Of a DNA stretch of 64,000 nt, positions 13,901 to 28,500 are shown piece after piece. Numbering within the stretch: the stretch's first letter is position 1; every line of letters starts with the position of its first letter. A program made the translations under genes and the position numbers. Source of the stretch: Megachile rotundata (Eukaryota; Arthropoda; Insecta; Hymenoptera; Megachilidae); assembly GCF_050947335.1 (NCBI RefSeq), contig NW_027473317.1, forward strand, positions 1,054,001-1,118,000, written 5' to 3'. The notes under the pieces were generated by a model. That model was not told the origin of the DNA. It did not search any database and saw only the letters and a list, made by a program, of their open reading frames with translations.

Positions 13901-14610
13901 GATTGTGATTGTATGATTGAGATTGAATGATTGGGATTGTATGATTGTGATTGTATGGTTGTGATTGTATGATAGTGATTGTGACATTGCGATTGTATGA
14001 TTGTGATTGTATGATTGTGATTGTATGATTGTGATTGTATGATTGTGATTGTATGATTGTGATTGTATGATTGTGATTGTATGCTTGTGATTGTATGATT
14101 GTGATTGTATGATTGTGATTGTATGATTGTGATTGTATGATTGTGATTGTATGCTTGTGATTGTATGATTGTGATTGTATGATTGCGATTGTATGATTGC
14201 GATTGTATGATTGTGATTGTATGATTGCGTTTGTATGATTGCGATTGTATGATTGTCATTGTATGATTGTGATTGTATGATTGTGATTCTATGATCGTGA
14301 TTGTATGATCGTGATTGTATGATCGTGATTGTATGATCGTGATTGTATGATCGTGATTGTATGATCGTGATTGTATGATTGTGATTGTATGACTGTGATT
14401 GTATAATAGTGATTGTGACATTGCGATTGTATGATTGCGATTGTATGATTGTGATTGTATGACTGTGATTGTGTGATTGTGATAGTAAGATTGTGATTGT
14501 ATGATTGTGATTGTATGATTGCGATTGTATGATAGTGATTGTGACATTGCGATTGTATGATTGCGATTGTATGATTGTGATTGTATGATTGTGATTGTAT
14601 GATTGTGATT

Positions 14611-15520
14611 GTATGATTGTGATTGTATGATTGTGATTGTATGATAGTGATTATGACATTGCGATTGTATGATTCAGATTGTATGGTTGTGATTGTATGA
14701 TTGTGATTGTATGATTGTGATTGTATGGTTGTGATTGTATGATTGTGATTGTATGATTGTGATTGTATGATTGTGATTGTATGATTGTGATTGTATGATT
14801 GTGATTGTATGATTGTGATTGTATGATTTTAATTGTATGATTGTGATTGCATGATTGTGATTTTATGATTGCGACTGTGTGATTGTGATTGTATGATTTT
14901 GATTGTATGATTGTGATTGCATGATTGTGATTGCATGATTGCGACTGTATGATTGTGATTGTATGATTTTGATTGTATGATTGTGATTGTATGATTGTGA
15001 TTGTATGATTGTGATTATATGATTGTGATTGTATGATTGTGATTGTATGACTGTGATTGTATAATAGTGATTGTGACATTGCGATTGTATGATTGCGATT
15101 GTATGATTGTGATTGTATGATTGTGATTGTATGATTGTGATTGTATGATTGTGATTGTGTGATTATGATTGTATGATTGTGATTGTATGATTGTGATTGT
15201 ATGATTGTGATCGTATGATTGTGATAGAATGATTGCGATTGTATGATTGCGATTGTATGATTGCGATTGTATGATTGCGATTGTATGATTGTGATTGTAT
15301 GATTGCATTTGTATGATTGCGATTGTATGATTGTCATTGTATGATTTTGATTGTATGATTGTGATTGTATGATCGTGATTGTATGATCGTGATTGTATGA
15401 TTGTGATTGCATGATTGTGATTGTATGATTGTGATTGTTTGATTGTGATTGTATGATTTTAATTGTATAATTGGGATTGTATGATTGGGATTGTATGATT
15501 GGGATTGTATGATTGTGATT
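14611..15520. repeat. Type C cassette, copy 2
   Basis: This is the sister of 9,151-10,060 at a 5,460-bp offset. The diagnostic GTATGATTGCATTT monomer starts at 15,297. To the right this copy keeps the 16 monomers missing from copy 1, including the GTATGTTTGAGATT monomer at 15,535 and GAATGATTGGGATT at 15,549. It then reaches GTATGATTGCGTTA at 15,759 and the CTATGATCG monomer at 15,829. Confidence 0.85.
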
Positions 15521-15828
15521 GTATGATTGTGGTTGTATGTTTGAGATTGAATGATTGGGATTGTATGATTGTGATTGTGTGATTGTGATTGTATGATTGT
15601 GATGGTATGATTGTGATTGTATGATTGTGAATGTATGATTGTGATTGTATGATTGTGATTGTATGATTGTGGTTGTATGATTGTGATTGTATGATTGTGA
15701 TAGAATGATTGCGATTGTGTGATTGCGATTGTATGATTGCGATTGTATGATTGTGATTGTATGATTGCGTTAGTATGATTGCGATTGTATGATTGTCATT
15801 GTATGATTGTGATTGTATGATTGTGATT

Positions 15829-16990
15829 CTATGATCGTGATTGTATGATCGTGATTGTATGATCGTGATTGTATGATCGTGATTGTATGATCGTGATTGT
15901 ATGATTGTGATTGTATGACTGTGATTGTATAATAGTGATTGTGACATTGCGATTGTATGATTGCGGTTGTATGATTGTGATTGTATGACTGTGGTTGTGT
16001 GATTGTGATAGTAAGATTGTGATTGTATGATTGTGATTGTATGATTGCGATTGTATGATAGTGATTGTGACATTGCGATTGTATGATTGCGATTGTATGA
16101 TTGTGATTGTATGATTGTGATTGTATGATTGTGATTGTATGATTGTGATTGTATGATTGTGATTGTATGATTGTGATTGTATGATTTTAATTGTATGATT
16201 GTGATTGTATGATTGTGATTGTATGATTGCGACTGTATGATTGTGATTGTATGATTTTGATTGTATGATTGTGATTGCATGATTGTGATTATATGATTGT
16301 GATTGTATGATTGTGATTGCATGATTGTGATTGTATGATTGTGATTGTATGATTGTGATTGTATGATTGTGATTGTATGATTGTGATTGTATGATTGTGA
16401 TTGTATGATTGTGATTGTATGATTGTGATTGTATGATTGTGATTGTATGATTGTGATTGTATGATTTTGATTGTATGATTGTGATTGCATGATTGAGATT
16501 GTATGATTGTGTTTGTATGATTGCGATTGTATGATTGTGATTGCATGACTGTGATTGTATGATTGTGATTGTATGCTTGTGATTGTATGATTGTGATTGT
16601 ATGATTGTGATTGTATGATTGTGATTGTATGATTGTCATTGTATGATTGTGATTGTATGATTTTAATTGTATGATTGTGATTGTATGATTGCGATTGTAA
16701 TATTGCGATTGTATGATTGTGATTGTATGATCGTGATTGTATGATCGTGATTGTATGATCGTGATTGTATGATTGTGATTGTATGATTGTGATTGTATGC
16801 TTGTGATCGTATGATTGTGATTGTACGATAGTGATTGTGACATTGCGATTGTATGATTGCGATTGTATGATTGTGATTGTATGACTGCGATTGTATGATT
16901 GTGATTGTATGATTTTGATTGTATGATTGTGATTGCATGACTGAGATTGTATGATTGTGATTGTATGATTGTGATTGTATGATTGTGATT
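15829..16990. repeat. ~1.17-kb tandem repeat, copy 1
   Basis: This 1,162-bp unit (83 monomers) starts at a CTATGATCG monomer and is followed directly by a second copy from 16,991. After the initial GATCGTGATT run, which has one monomer fewer here, all later landmarks are 1,176 bp apart (for example the GCATGACTGAGATT monomer at 16,935 and 18,111). A few substitutions distinguish the copies, such as GCGGTT here against GCGATT in copy 2. Confidence 0.85.
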
Positions 16991-18166
16991 CTATGATCGT
17001 GATTGTATGATCGTGATTGTATGATCGTGATTGTATGATCGTGATTGTATGATCGTGATTGTATGATCGTGATTGTATGATTGTGATTGTATGACTGTGA
17101 TTGTATAATAGTGATTGTGACATTGCGATTGTATGATTGCGATTGTATGATTGTGATTGTATGACTGTGATTGTGTGATTGTGATAGTAAGATTGTGATT
17201 GTATGATTGTGATTGTATGATTGCGATTGTATGATAGTGATTGTGACATTGCGATTGTATGATTGCGATTGTATGATTGTGATTGTATGATTGTGATTGT
17301 ATGATTGTGATTGTATGATTGTGATTGTATGATTGTGATTGTATGATTGTGATTGTATGATTTTAATTGTATGATTGTGATTGTATGATTGTGATTGTAT
17401 GATTGCGACTGTATGATTGTGATTGTATGATTTTGATTGTATGATTGTGATTGCATGATTGTGATTATATGATTGTGATTGTATGATTGTGATTGCATGA
17501 TTGTGATTGTATGATTGTGATTGTATGATTGTGATTGTATGATTGTGATTGTATGATTGTGATTGTATGATTGTGATTGTATGATTGTGATTGTATGATT
17601 GTGATTGTATGATTGTGATTGTATGATTGTGATTGTATGATTTTGATTGTATGATTGTGATTGCATGATTGAGATTGTATGATTGTGTTTGTATGATTGC
17701 GATTGTATGATTGTGATTGCATGACTGTGATTGTATGATTGTGATTGTATGCTTGTGATTGTATGATTGTGATTGTATGATTGTGATTGTATGATTGTGA
17801 TTGTATGATTGTCATTGTATGATTGTGATTGTATGATTTTAATTGTATGATTGTGATTGTATGATTGCGATTGTAATATTGCGATTGTATGATTGTGATT
17901 GTATGATCGTGATTGTATGATCGTGATTGTATGATCGTGATTGTATGATTGTGATTGTATGATTGTGATTGTATGCTTGTCATTGTATGATTGTGATTGT
18001 ACGATAGTGATTGTGACATTGCGATTGTATGATTGCGATTGTATGATTGTGATTGTATGACTGCGATTGTATGATTCTGATTGTATGATTTTGATTGTAT
18101 GATTGTGATTGCATGACTGAGATTGTATGATTGTGATTGTATGATTGTGATTGTATGATTGTGATT
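16991..18166. repeat. ~1.17-kb tandem repeat, copy 2
   Basis: This 1,176-bp unit (84 monomers) is collinear with 15,829-16,990. Beyond about 18,166 the sequence continues with canonical monomers, a GATG monomer and the GATA/GAATGATTGCGATT signature. It does not start a third CTATGATCG unit. Confidence 0.85.
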
Positions 18167-18362
18167 GTATGATTGTGATTGTATGATTGTGATTGTATGA
18201 TTGTGATGGTATGATTGTGATTGTATGATTGTGATAGAATGATTGCGATTGTATGATTGCGTTTGTATGATTGCGATTGTATGATTGTGATTGTATGATT
18301 GCGTTCGTATGATTGCGATTGTATGATTGTCATTGTATGATTGTGATTGTATGATTGTGATT

Positions 18363-21274
18363 GTGACATTGCGATTGTATGATTCAGATTGTATGGTTGT
18401 GATTGTATGATTGTGATTGTATGATTGTGATTGTATGATTGTGATTGTATGGTCGTGATTGTATGATTGTGATTGTATGATTGTGATTGTATGATTGTGA
18501 TTGTATGATTTTAATTGTATGATTGTGATTGCATGATTGTGATTTTATGATTGCGACTGTGTGATTGTGATTGTATGATTTTGATTGTATGATTGTGATT
18601 GCATGATTGTGATTATATGATTGTGATTGTATGATTGTGATTGTATCATTGTGATTGTATGATTGTGATTGTATGATTGCGATTGTATGATTGTGATTGT
18701 ATGATTGTGATTGTATGATTGTGATTGTATGATTGTGATTGTATGATTGTGATTGTATGATTGTGATAGAATGATTGCGATTGTATGATTGCGATTGTAT
18801 GATTGCGATTGTATGATTGCGATTGTATGATTGTGATTGTATGATTGCGTTTGTATGATTGCGATTGTATGATTGTCATTGTATGATTTTGATTGTATGA
18901 TTGTGATTGTATGATTGTGATTATATGATTGTGATTGTATGATTGTGATTGCACGATAGTGATTGTGACATTGCGATTGTATGATTGCGATTGTATGATT
19001 GTGATTGTATGACTGCGATTGTATGATTGTGATTGTATTATTTTGATTGTATGATTGTGATTGCATGACTGAGATTGTATGCTTGTGATTGTATGATTGT
19101 GATTGTATGATTGTGATTGTATGATTGTGATTGCATGATTGTGATTGTATTATTGTGATTGTTTGATTGTGATTGTATGATTGTGATTGTATGATTTTAA
19201 TTGTATGATTGTGATTGTATGATTGTGATTGTATGATTGTGATTGTATGATTTTGGTTGTATGATTGTGATTGTATGATTGTGATTTTATGATATTGATT
19301 GTATGATTGTGATTGCATGACTGAGATTGTATGATTGTGATTGTATGATTGTGATTGTATGATTGTGATTGTATGATTGTGATTGTATGATTGTGATTGT
19401 ATGATTGTGATTGTATGATTGTGATTGTATGATTGTGATTGTATGATTGTGATTGTATGATTGTGATTGTATGATAGTGATTGTGACATTGCGATTGTAT
19501 GCTTCAGATTGTATGGTTGTGATTGTATGATTGTGATTGTATGATTGTGATTGTATGATTGTGATTGTATGATTGTGATTGTATGATTGTGATTGTATGA
19601 TTGTGATTGTATGATTGTGATTGTATGATTGTGATTGTATGATTGTGATTGTATGATTGTGATTGTATGATTGTGATTGTATGATTGTGATAGAATGATT
19701 GCGATTGTATGATTGCGATTGTATGATTGCGATTGTATGATTGTGATTGTATGATTGCGTTTCTATGATTGCGATTGTATGATTGTCATTGTATGATTGT
19801 GATTGTATGATTGTCATTCTATGATCGTGATTGTACGATCGTGATTGTATGATCGTGATTGTATGATCGTGATTGTATGATTGTGATTGTATGATTGTGA
19901 TTGTATGATTGTGATTATATGATTGTGATTGTATGATTGTGATTGTACGATAGTGATTGTGACATTGCGATTGTATGATTGCGATTGTATGATTGTGATT
20001 GTATGACTGCGATTGTATGATTGTGATTTTATCATTGTGATTGTATGATTGTGATTGTATGACTGTGATAGTATGATTGTGATTGTATGATAGTGATTGT
20101 GATATTGCGATTGTATGATTGCGATTGTATGATTGTGATTGCATGATTGTGATTGTATGATTGTGATTATATGATTGTGATTGTATGATTGTGATTGTAT
20201 GATTGTGATTGTATGATTGTGATTGTATGATTTTAATTGTATGATTGTGATTGTATGATTGTGATTGTATGATTGTGATTGTATGATTGTGATTGTATGA
20301 TTGTGATTGTATGATTGTGATTGTATGATTTTGATTGTATGATTGTGATTGCATGACTGAGATTGTATGATTGTGATTGTATGATTGTGATTGTATGATT
20401 GTGATTGTATGATTGTGATTGTATGATTGTGATTGTATGAATGTGATTGTATGATTGTGATTGGATGATTGTGATTGTATGATTGTGATTGTATGATTGT
20501 GATTGTATGATTGTGATAGAATGATTGCGATTGTATGATTGCGATTGTATGATTGCGATTGTATGATTGCGATTGTATGATTGTGATTGTATGATTGCGT
20601 TTGTATGATTGCGATTGTATGATTGTCATTGTATGATTTTGATTGTATGATTGTGATTGTATGATCGTGATTGTATGATCGTGATTGTATGATCGTGATT
20701 GCATGATTGTGATTGTATGATTGTGATTATATGATTGTGATTGTATGATTGTGATTGTATGATTGTGATTGTATGATTGTGATTGTATGATTTTAATTGT
20801 ATGATTGTGATTGTATGATTGTGATTGTATGATTGTGATTGTATGATTGTGATTGTATGATTGTGATTGTATGATTGTGATTGTATGATTTTGATTGTAT
20901 GATTGTGATTGCATGACTGAGATTGTATGATTGTGATTGTATGATTGTGATTGTATGATTGTGATTGTATGATTGTGATTGTATGATTGTGATTGTATGC
21001 TTGTGATTGTATGATTGTGATTGTATGATTGTGATTGTATGATTGTGATTGTATGATTGTGATTGTATGATTGTGATTGTATGATTGTGACTATATGATT
21101 GTGATTGTATGATTGTGATTGTACGATAGTGATTGTGACATTGCGATTGTATGATTGCGATTGTATGATTGTGAATGTATGACTGCGATTGTATGATTGT
21201 GATTGTATGATTGTGATTGTATGATTGTGATTGTATGACTGTGTTAGTATGATTGTGATTGTATGATAGTGATT
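18363..21274. repeat. Mixed transition domain between composite block and second A domain
   Basis: There is no gene here. The domain starts abruptly: GTGACATTGCGATT at 18,363 follows a canonical monomer rather than the usual GATAGTGATT partner, which suggests a rearrangement junction. Inside are C-like pieces (GATTCAGATT, GATTTTAATT), several T to A changed monomers such as GTATTATTGTGATT, and A-like pieces with GTACGATAG near 19,940. The GTATGACTTTTATA marker is absent. Confidence 0.75.
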
Positions 21275-21288
21275 GTGATATTGCGATT

Positions 21289-24200
21289 GTATGATTGCGA
21301 TTGTATGATTGTGATTGCATGACTGTGATTGTATGATTGTGTTTGTATGATTGTGATTGTATGATTGTGATTGTATGATTGTCATTGTATGAATGTGATT
21401 GTATGACTTTTATAGTATGATTGTGATTGTATGATTGTGATTGTATGATTGTGATTGTATGATTGTGATTGTATGATTGTGATTGTATGATTGTGATTGT
21501 ATGATTGTGATTGTATGATTGTGACTGTATGATTGTGATTGTATGATTGTGATTGTATGATTGTGATTGTATGATTGTGATTGTATGATTGTGATTGTAT
21601 GATTGTGATAGAATGATTGCGATTGTATGATTGCGATTGTATGATTGCGATTGTATGATTGTGATTGTATGATTGCGTTTGTATGATTGCGATTGTATGA
21701 TTGTCATTGTATGATTTTGATTGTATGATTGTGATTGTATGATCGTGATTGTATGATCGTGATTGTATGATCGTGATTGCATGATTGTGATTGTATGATT
21801 GTGATTATATGATTGTGATTGTATGATTGTGATTGTATGATTGTGATTGTATGATTGTGATTGTATGATTTTAATTGTATGATTGTGATTGTATGATTGT
21901 GATTGTATGATTGTGATTGTATGATTGTGGTTGTATGATTGTGATTGTATGATTGTGATTTTATGATTTTGATTGTATGATTGTGATTGCATGACTGAGA
22001 TTGTATGATTGTGATTGTATGATTGTGATTGTATGATTGTGATTGTATGATTGTGATTGTATGATTGTGATTGTATGATTGTGATTGTATGATTGTGATT
22101 GTATGATTGTGATTGTATGATTGTGATTGTATGATTGAGATTGAATGATTGGGATTGTATGATTGTGATTGTATGGTTGTGATTGTATGATAGTGATTGT
22201 GACATTGCGATTGTATGATTGTGATTGTATGATTGTGATTGTATGATTTTGATTGTATGATTGTGATTGTATGATCGTGATTGTATGATCGTGATTGTAT
22301 GATTGTGATTGCATGATTGTGATTGTATTATTGTGATTGTTTGATTGTGATTGTATGATTGTGATTGTATGATTTTAATTGTATAATTGGGATTGTATGA
22401 TTGGGATTGTATGATTGGGATTGTATGATTGTGATTGTATGATTGTGGTTGTATGTTTGAGATTGAATGATTGGGATTGTATGATTGTGATTCTGTGATT
22501 GTGATTGTATGATTGTGATGGTATGATTGTGATTGTATGATTGTGATAGAATGATTGCGATTGTATGATTGCGATTGTATGATTGCGATTGTATGATTGT
22601 GATTGTATGATTGCGTTTGTATGATTGCGATTGTATGATTGTCATTGTATGATTGTGATTGTATGATTGTCATTCTATGATCGTGATTGTATGATCGTGA
22701 TTGTATGATCGTGATTGTATGATCGTGATTGTATGATTGTGATTGTATGATTGTGATTGTATGATTGTGATTATATGATTGTGATTGTATGATTGTGATT
22801 GTACGATAGTGATTGTGACATTGCGATTGTATGATTGCGATTGTATGATTGTGATTGTATGACTGCGATTGTATGATTGTGATTTTATCATTGTGATTGT
22901 ATGATTGTGATTGGATGACTGTGATAGTATGATTGTGATTGTATGATAGTGATTGTGATATTGCGATTGTATGATTGCGATTGTATGATTGTGATTGCAT
23001 GACTGTGATTGTATGATTGTGTTTGTATGATTGTGATTGTATGATTGTGATTGTATGATTGTCATTGTATGAATGTGATTGTATGACTTTTATAGTATGA
23101 TTGTGATTGTATGATTGTGATTGTATGATTGTGATTGTATGATTGTGATTGTATGATTGTGATTGTATGATTGTGATTGTATGATTGTGATTGGATGATT
23201 GTGATTGTATGATTGTGATTGTATGATTGTGATTGTATGATTGTGATAGAATGATTGCGATTGTATGATTGCGATTGTATGATTGCGATTGTATGATTGC
23301 GATTGTATGATTGTGATTGTATGATTGCGTTTGTATGATTGCGATTGTATGATTGTCATTGTATGATTTTGATTGTATGATTGTGATTGTATGATCGTGA
23401 TTGTATGATCGTGATTGTATGATCGTGATTGCATGATTGTGATTGTATGATTGTGATTATATGATTGTGATTGTATGATTGTGATTGTATGATTGTGATT
23501 GTATGATTGTGATTGTATGATTGTGATTGTATGATTGTCATTGTATGATTGTGATTGTATGATTTTAATTGTATGATTGTGATTGTATGATTGCGATTGT
23601 AATATTGCGATTGTATGATTGTGATTGTATGATCGTGATTGTATGATCGTGATTGTATGATTGTGATTGTATGATTGTGATTGTATGATTGTGACTATAT
23701 GATTGTGATTGTATGATTGTGGTTGTACGATAGTGATTGTGACATTGCGATTGTATGATTGCGATTGTATGATTGTGATTGTATGACTGCGATTGTATGA
23801 TTGTGATTGTATGATTGTGATTGTATGACTGTGTTAGTATGATTGTGATTGTATGATAGTGATTGTGATATTGCGATTGTATGATTGCGATTGTATGATT
23901 GTGATTGCATGACTGTGATTGTATGATTGTGTTTGTATGATTGTGATTGTATGATTGTGATTGTATGATTGTCATTGTATGAATGTGATTGTATGACTTT
24001 TATAGTATGATTGTGATTGTATGATTGTGATTGTATGATTGTGATTGTATGATTGTGATTGTATGATTGTGATTGTATGAATGTGATTGTATGATTGTGA
24101 TTGTATGATTGTGATTGTATGATTGTGATTGTATGATTGTGATTGTATGATTGTGATAGAATGATTGCGATTGTATGATTGCGATTGTATGATTGCGATT

Positions 24201-24942
24201 GTATGATTGTGATTGTATGACTGTGATTGTATGATTGTGATTGTATGATCGTGATTGTATGATCGTGATTGTATGATCGTGATTGCATGATTGTGATTGT
24301 ATGATTGTGATTATATGATTGTGATTTTATGATTGTGATTGTATGATTGTGATTGTATGATTGTGATTGTATGATTTTAATTGTATGATTGTGATTGTAT
24401 GATTGTGATTGTATGATTGTGATTGTATGATTGTGGTTGTATGATTGTGATTGTATGATTGTGATTTTATGATATTGATTGTATGATTGTAATTGCATGA
24501 CTGAGATTGTATGATTGTGATTGTATGATTGTGATTGTATGATTGTGATTGTATGATTGTGATTGTATGATTGTGATTGTATGATTGTGATTGTATGATT
24601 GTGATTGTATGATTGTGATTGTATGATTGTGATTGTATGATTGTGATTGTATGATAGTGATTGTGACATTGCGATTGTATGCTTCAGATTGTATGGTTGT
24701 GATTGTATGATTGTGATTGTATGATTGTGATTGTATGATTGTGATTGTATGATTGTGATTGTATGATTGTGATTGTATGATTGTGATTGTATGATTGTGA
24801 TTGTATGATTGTGATTGTATGATTGTGATTGTATGATTGTGATTGTATGATTGTGATTGTATGATTGAGATTGAATGATTGGGATTGTATGATTGTGATT
24901 GTATGGTTGTGATTGTATGATAGTGATTGTGACATTGCGATT
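21289..24942. repeat. 4.28-kb duplication, copy 1
   Basis: This 3,654-bp segment (261 monomers) is collinear with 25,573-29,226. The offset is 4,284 bp at both ends and 4,298 in the middle (21,401 to 25,685; 23,081 to 27,379; 24,677 to 28,975; 24,929 to 29,213). One monomer was therefore gained and one lost inside. Upstream, the monomer at 21,275 is GTGATATTGCGATT whereas 25,559 has GTGACATTGCGATT, and the sequences diverge to the left of that. Confidence 0.88.
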
Positions 24943-25572
24943 GTATGATTGTGATTGTATGATTGTGATTGTATGATTGTGATTGTATGATTGTGATTGT
25001 ATGATTGTGATTGTATGATTGTGATTGTATGATTGTGATTGTATGATTGTGATTGTATGCTTGTGATTGTATGATTGTGATTGTATGATTGTGATTGTAT
25101 GATTGTGATTGTATGCTTGTGATTGTATGATTGTGAATGTATGATTGTGATTGTATGATTGTCATTGTATGATTGTGATTGTATGATTTTAATTGTATGA
25201 TTGTGATTGTATGATTGCGATTGTAATATTGCGATTGTATGATTGTGATTGTATGATCGTGATTGTATGATCGTGATTGTATGATTGTGATTGTATGATT
25301 GTGATTGTATGATTGTGACTATATGATTGTGATTGTATGATTGTGATTGTACGATAGTGATTGTGACATTGCGATTGTATGATTGCGATTGTATGATTGT
25401 GATTGTATGACTGCGATTGTATGATTGTGATTGTATGATTGTGATTGTATGATTGTGATTGTATGATTGTGATTGTATGATTGTGATTGTATGATTGAGA
25501 TTGAATGATTGGGATTGTATGATTGTGATTGTATGGTTGTGATTGTATGATAGTGATTGTGACATTGCGATT

Positions 25573-28500
25573 GTATGATTGCGATTGTATGATTGTGATT
25601 GCATGACTGTGATTGTATGATTGTGTTTGTATGATTGTGATTGTATGATTGTGATTGTATGATTGTCATTGTATGAATGTGATTGTATGACTTTTATAGT
25701 ATGATTGTGATTGTATGATTGTGATTGTATGATTGTGATTGTATGATTGTGATTGTATGATTGTGATTGTATGATTGTGATTGTATGATTGTGATTGTAT
25801 GATTGTGATTGTATGATTGTGATTGTATGATTGTGATTGTATGATTGTGATTGTATGATTGTGATTGTATGATTGTGATTGTATGATTGTGATTGTATGA
25901 TTGTGATAGAATGATTGCGATTGTATGATTGCGATTGTATGATTGCGATTGTATGATTGTGATTGTATGATTGCGTTTGTATGATTGCGATTGTATGATT
26001 GTCATTGTATGATTTTGATTGTATGATTGTGATTGTATGATCGTGATTGTATGATCGTGATTGTATGATCGTGATTGCATGATTGTGATTGTATGATTGT
26101 GATTATATGATTGTGATTGTATGATTGTGATTGTATGATTGTGATTGTATGATTGTGATTGTATGATTTTAATTGTATGATTGTGATTGTATGATTGTGA
26201 TTGTATGATTGTGATTGTATGATTGTGGTTGTATGATTGTGATTGTATGATTGTGATTTTATGATTTTGATTGTATGATTGTGATTGCATGACTGAGATT
26301 GTATGATTGTGATTGTATGATTGTGATTGTATGATTGTGATTGTATGATTGTGATTGTATGATTGTGATTGTATGATTGTGATTGTATGATTGTGATTGT
26401 ATGATTGTGATTGTATGATTGTGATTGTATGATTGAGATTGAATGATTGGGATTGTATGATTGTGATTGTATGGTTGTGATTGTATGATAGTGATTGTGA
26501 CATTGCGATTGTATGATTGTGATTGTATGATTGTGATTGTATGATTTTGATTGTATGATTGTGATTGTATGATCGTGATTGTATGATCGTGATTGTATGA
26601 TTGTGATTGCATGATTGTGATTGTATTATTGTGATTGTTTGATTGTGATTGTATGATTGTGATTGTATGATTTTAATTGTATAATTGGGATTGTATGATT
26701 GGGATTGTATGATTGGGATTGTATGATTGTGATTGTATGATTGTGGTTGTATGTTTGAGATTGAATGATTGGGATTGTATGATTGTGATTCTGTGATTGT
26801 GATTGTATGATTGTGATGGTATGATTGTGATTGTATGATTGTGATAGAATGATTGCGATTGTATGATTGCGATTGTATGATTGCGATTGTATGATTGTGA
26901 TTGTATGATTGCGTTTGTATGATTGCGATTGTATGATTGTCATTGTATGATTGTGATTGTATGATTGTCATTCTATGATCGTGATTGTATGATCGTGATT
27001 GTATGATCGTGATTGTATGATCGTGATTGTATGATTGTGATTGTATGATTGTGATTGTATGATTGTGATTATATGATTGTGATTGTATGATTGTGATTGT
27101 ACGATAGTGATTGTGACATTGCGATTGTATGATTGCGATTGTATGATTGTGATTGTATGACTGCGATTGTATGATTGTGATTTTATCATTGTGATTGTAT
27201 GATTGTGATTGGATGACTGTGATAGTATGATTGTGATTGTATGATAGTGATTGTGATATTGCGATTGTATGATTGCGATTGTATGATTGTGATTGCATGA
27301 CTGTGATTGTATGATTGTGTTTGTATGATTGTGATTGTATGATTGTGATTGTATGATTGTCATTGTATGAATGTGATTGTATGACTTTTATAGTATGATT
27401 GTGATTGTATGATTGTGATTGTATGATTGTGATTGTATGATTGTGATTGTATGATTGTGATTGTATGATTGTGATGGTATGATTGTGATTGGATGATTGT
27501 GATTGTATGATTGTGATTGTATGATTGTGATTGTATGATTGTGATAGAATGATTGCGATTGTATGATTGCGATTGTATGATTGCGATTGTATGATTGCGA
27601 TTGTATGATTGTGATTGTATGATTGCGTTTGTATGATTGCGATTGTATGATTGTCATTGTATGATTTTGATTGTATGATTGTGATTGTATGATCGTGATT
27701 GTATGATCGTGATTGTATGATCGTGATTGCATGATTGTGATTGTATGATTGTGATTATATGATTGTGATTGTATGATTGTGATTGTATGATTGTGATTGT
27801 ATGATTGTGATTGTATGATTGTGATTGTATGATTGTCATTGTATGATTGTGATTGTATGATTTTAATTGTATGATTGTGATTGTATGATTGCGATTGTAA
27901 TATTGCGATTGTATGATTGTGATTGTATGATCGTGATTGTATGATCGTGATTGTATGATTGTGATTGTATGATTGTGATTGTATGATTGTGACTATATGA
28001 TTGTGATTGTATGATTGTGGTTGTACGATAGTGATTGTGACATTGCGATTGTATGATTGCGATTGTATGATTGTGATTGTATGACTGCGATTGTATGATT
28101 GTGATTGTATGATTGTGATTGTATGACTGTGTTAGTATGATTGTGATTGTATGATAGTGATTGTGATATTGCGATTGTATGATTGCGATTGTATGATTGT
28201 GATTGCATGACTGTGATTGTATGATTGTGTTTGTATGATTGTGATTGTATGATTGTGATTGTATGATTGTCATTGTATGAATGTGATTGTATGACTTTTA
28301 TAGTATGATTGTGATTGTATGATTGTGATTGTATGATTGTGATTGTATGATTGTGATTGTATGATTGTGATTGTATGAATGTGATTGTATGATTGTGATT
28401 GTATGATTGTGATTGTATGATTGTGATTGTATGATTGTGATTGTATGATTGTGATAGAATGATTGCGATTGTATGATTGCGATTGTATGATTGCGATTGT

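Larger units (their letters stand above)
10089..18362. repeat. Composite D domain of mixed cassettes
   Basis: This is gene-free satellite DNA. Landmarks include the CTATGATCG monomer at 10,145, 11,755, 14,289, 15,829 and 16,991, each followed by a run of GATCGTGATT monomers. It also holds A-like pieces with GTAATATTGCGATT and GTACGATAG but without the GTATGACTTTTATA marker. A near relative, with CTTTAATA in place of CTTTTATA, occurs at 12,973. The domain includes the 252-bp tandem pair at 10,425-10,928, the second C cassette at 14,611-15,520 and the 1.17-kb tandem pair at 15,829-18,166. The segment from 10,089 follows the one from 15,773 at offset 5,684 (CTATGATCG at 10,145 and 15,829), so the C cassette copy is part of a longer duplication. 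Confidence 0.8.
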
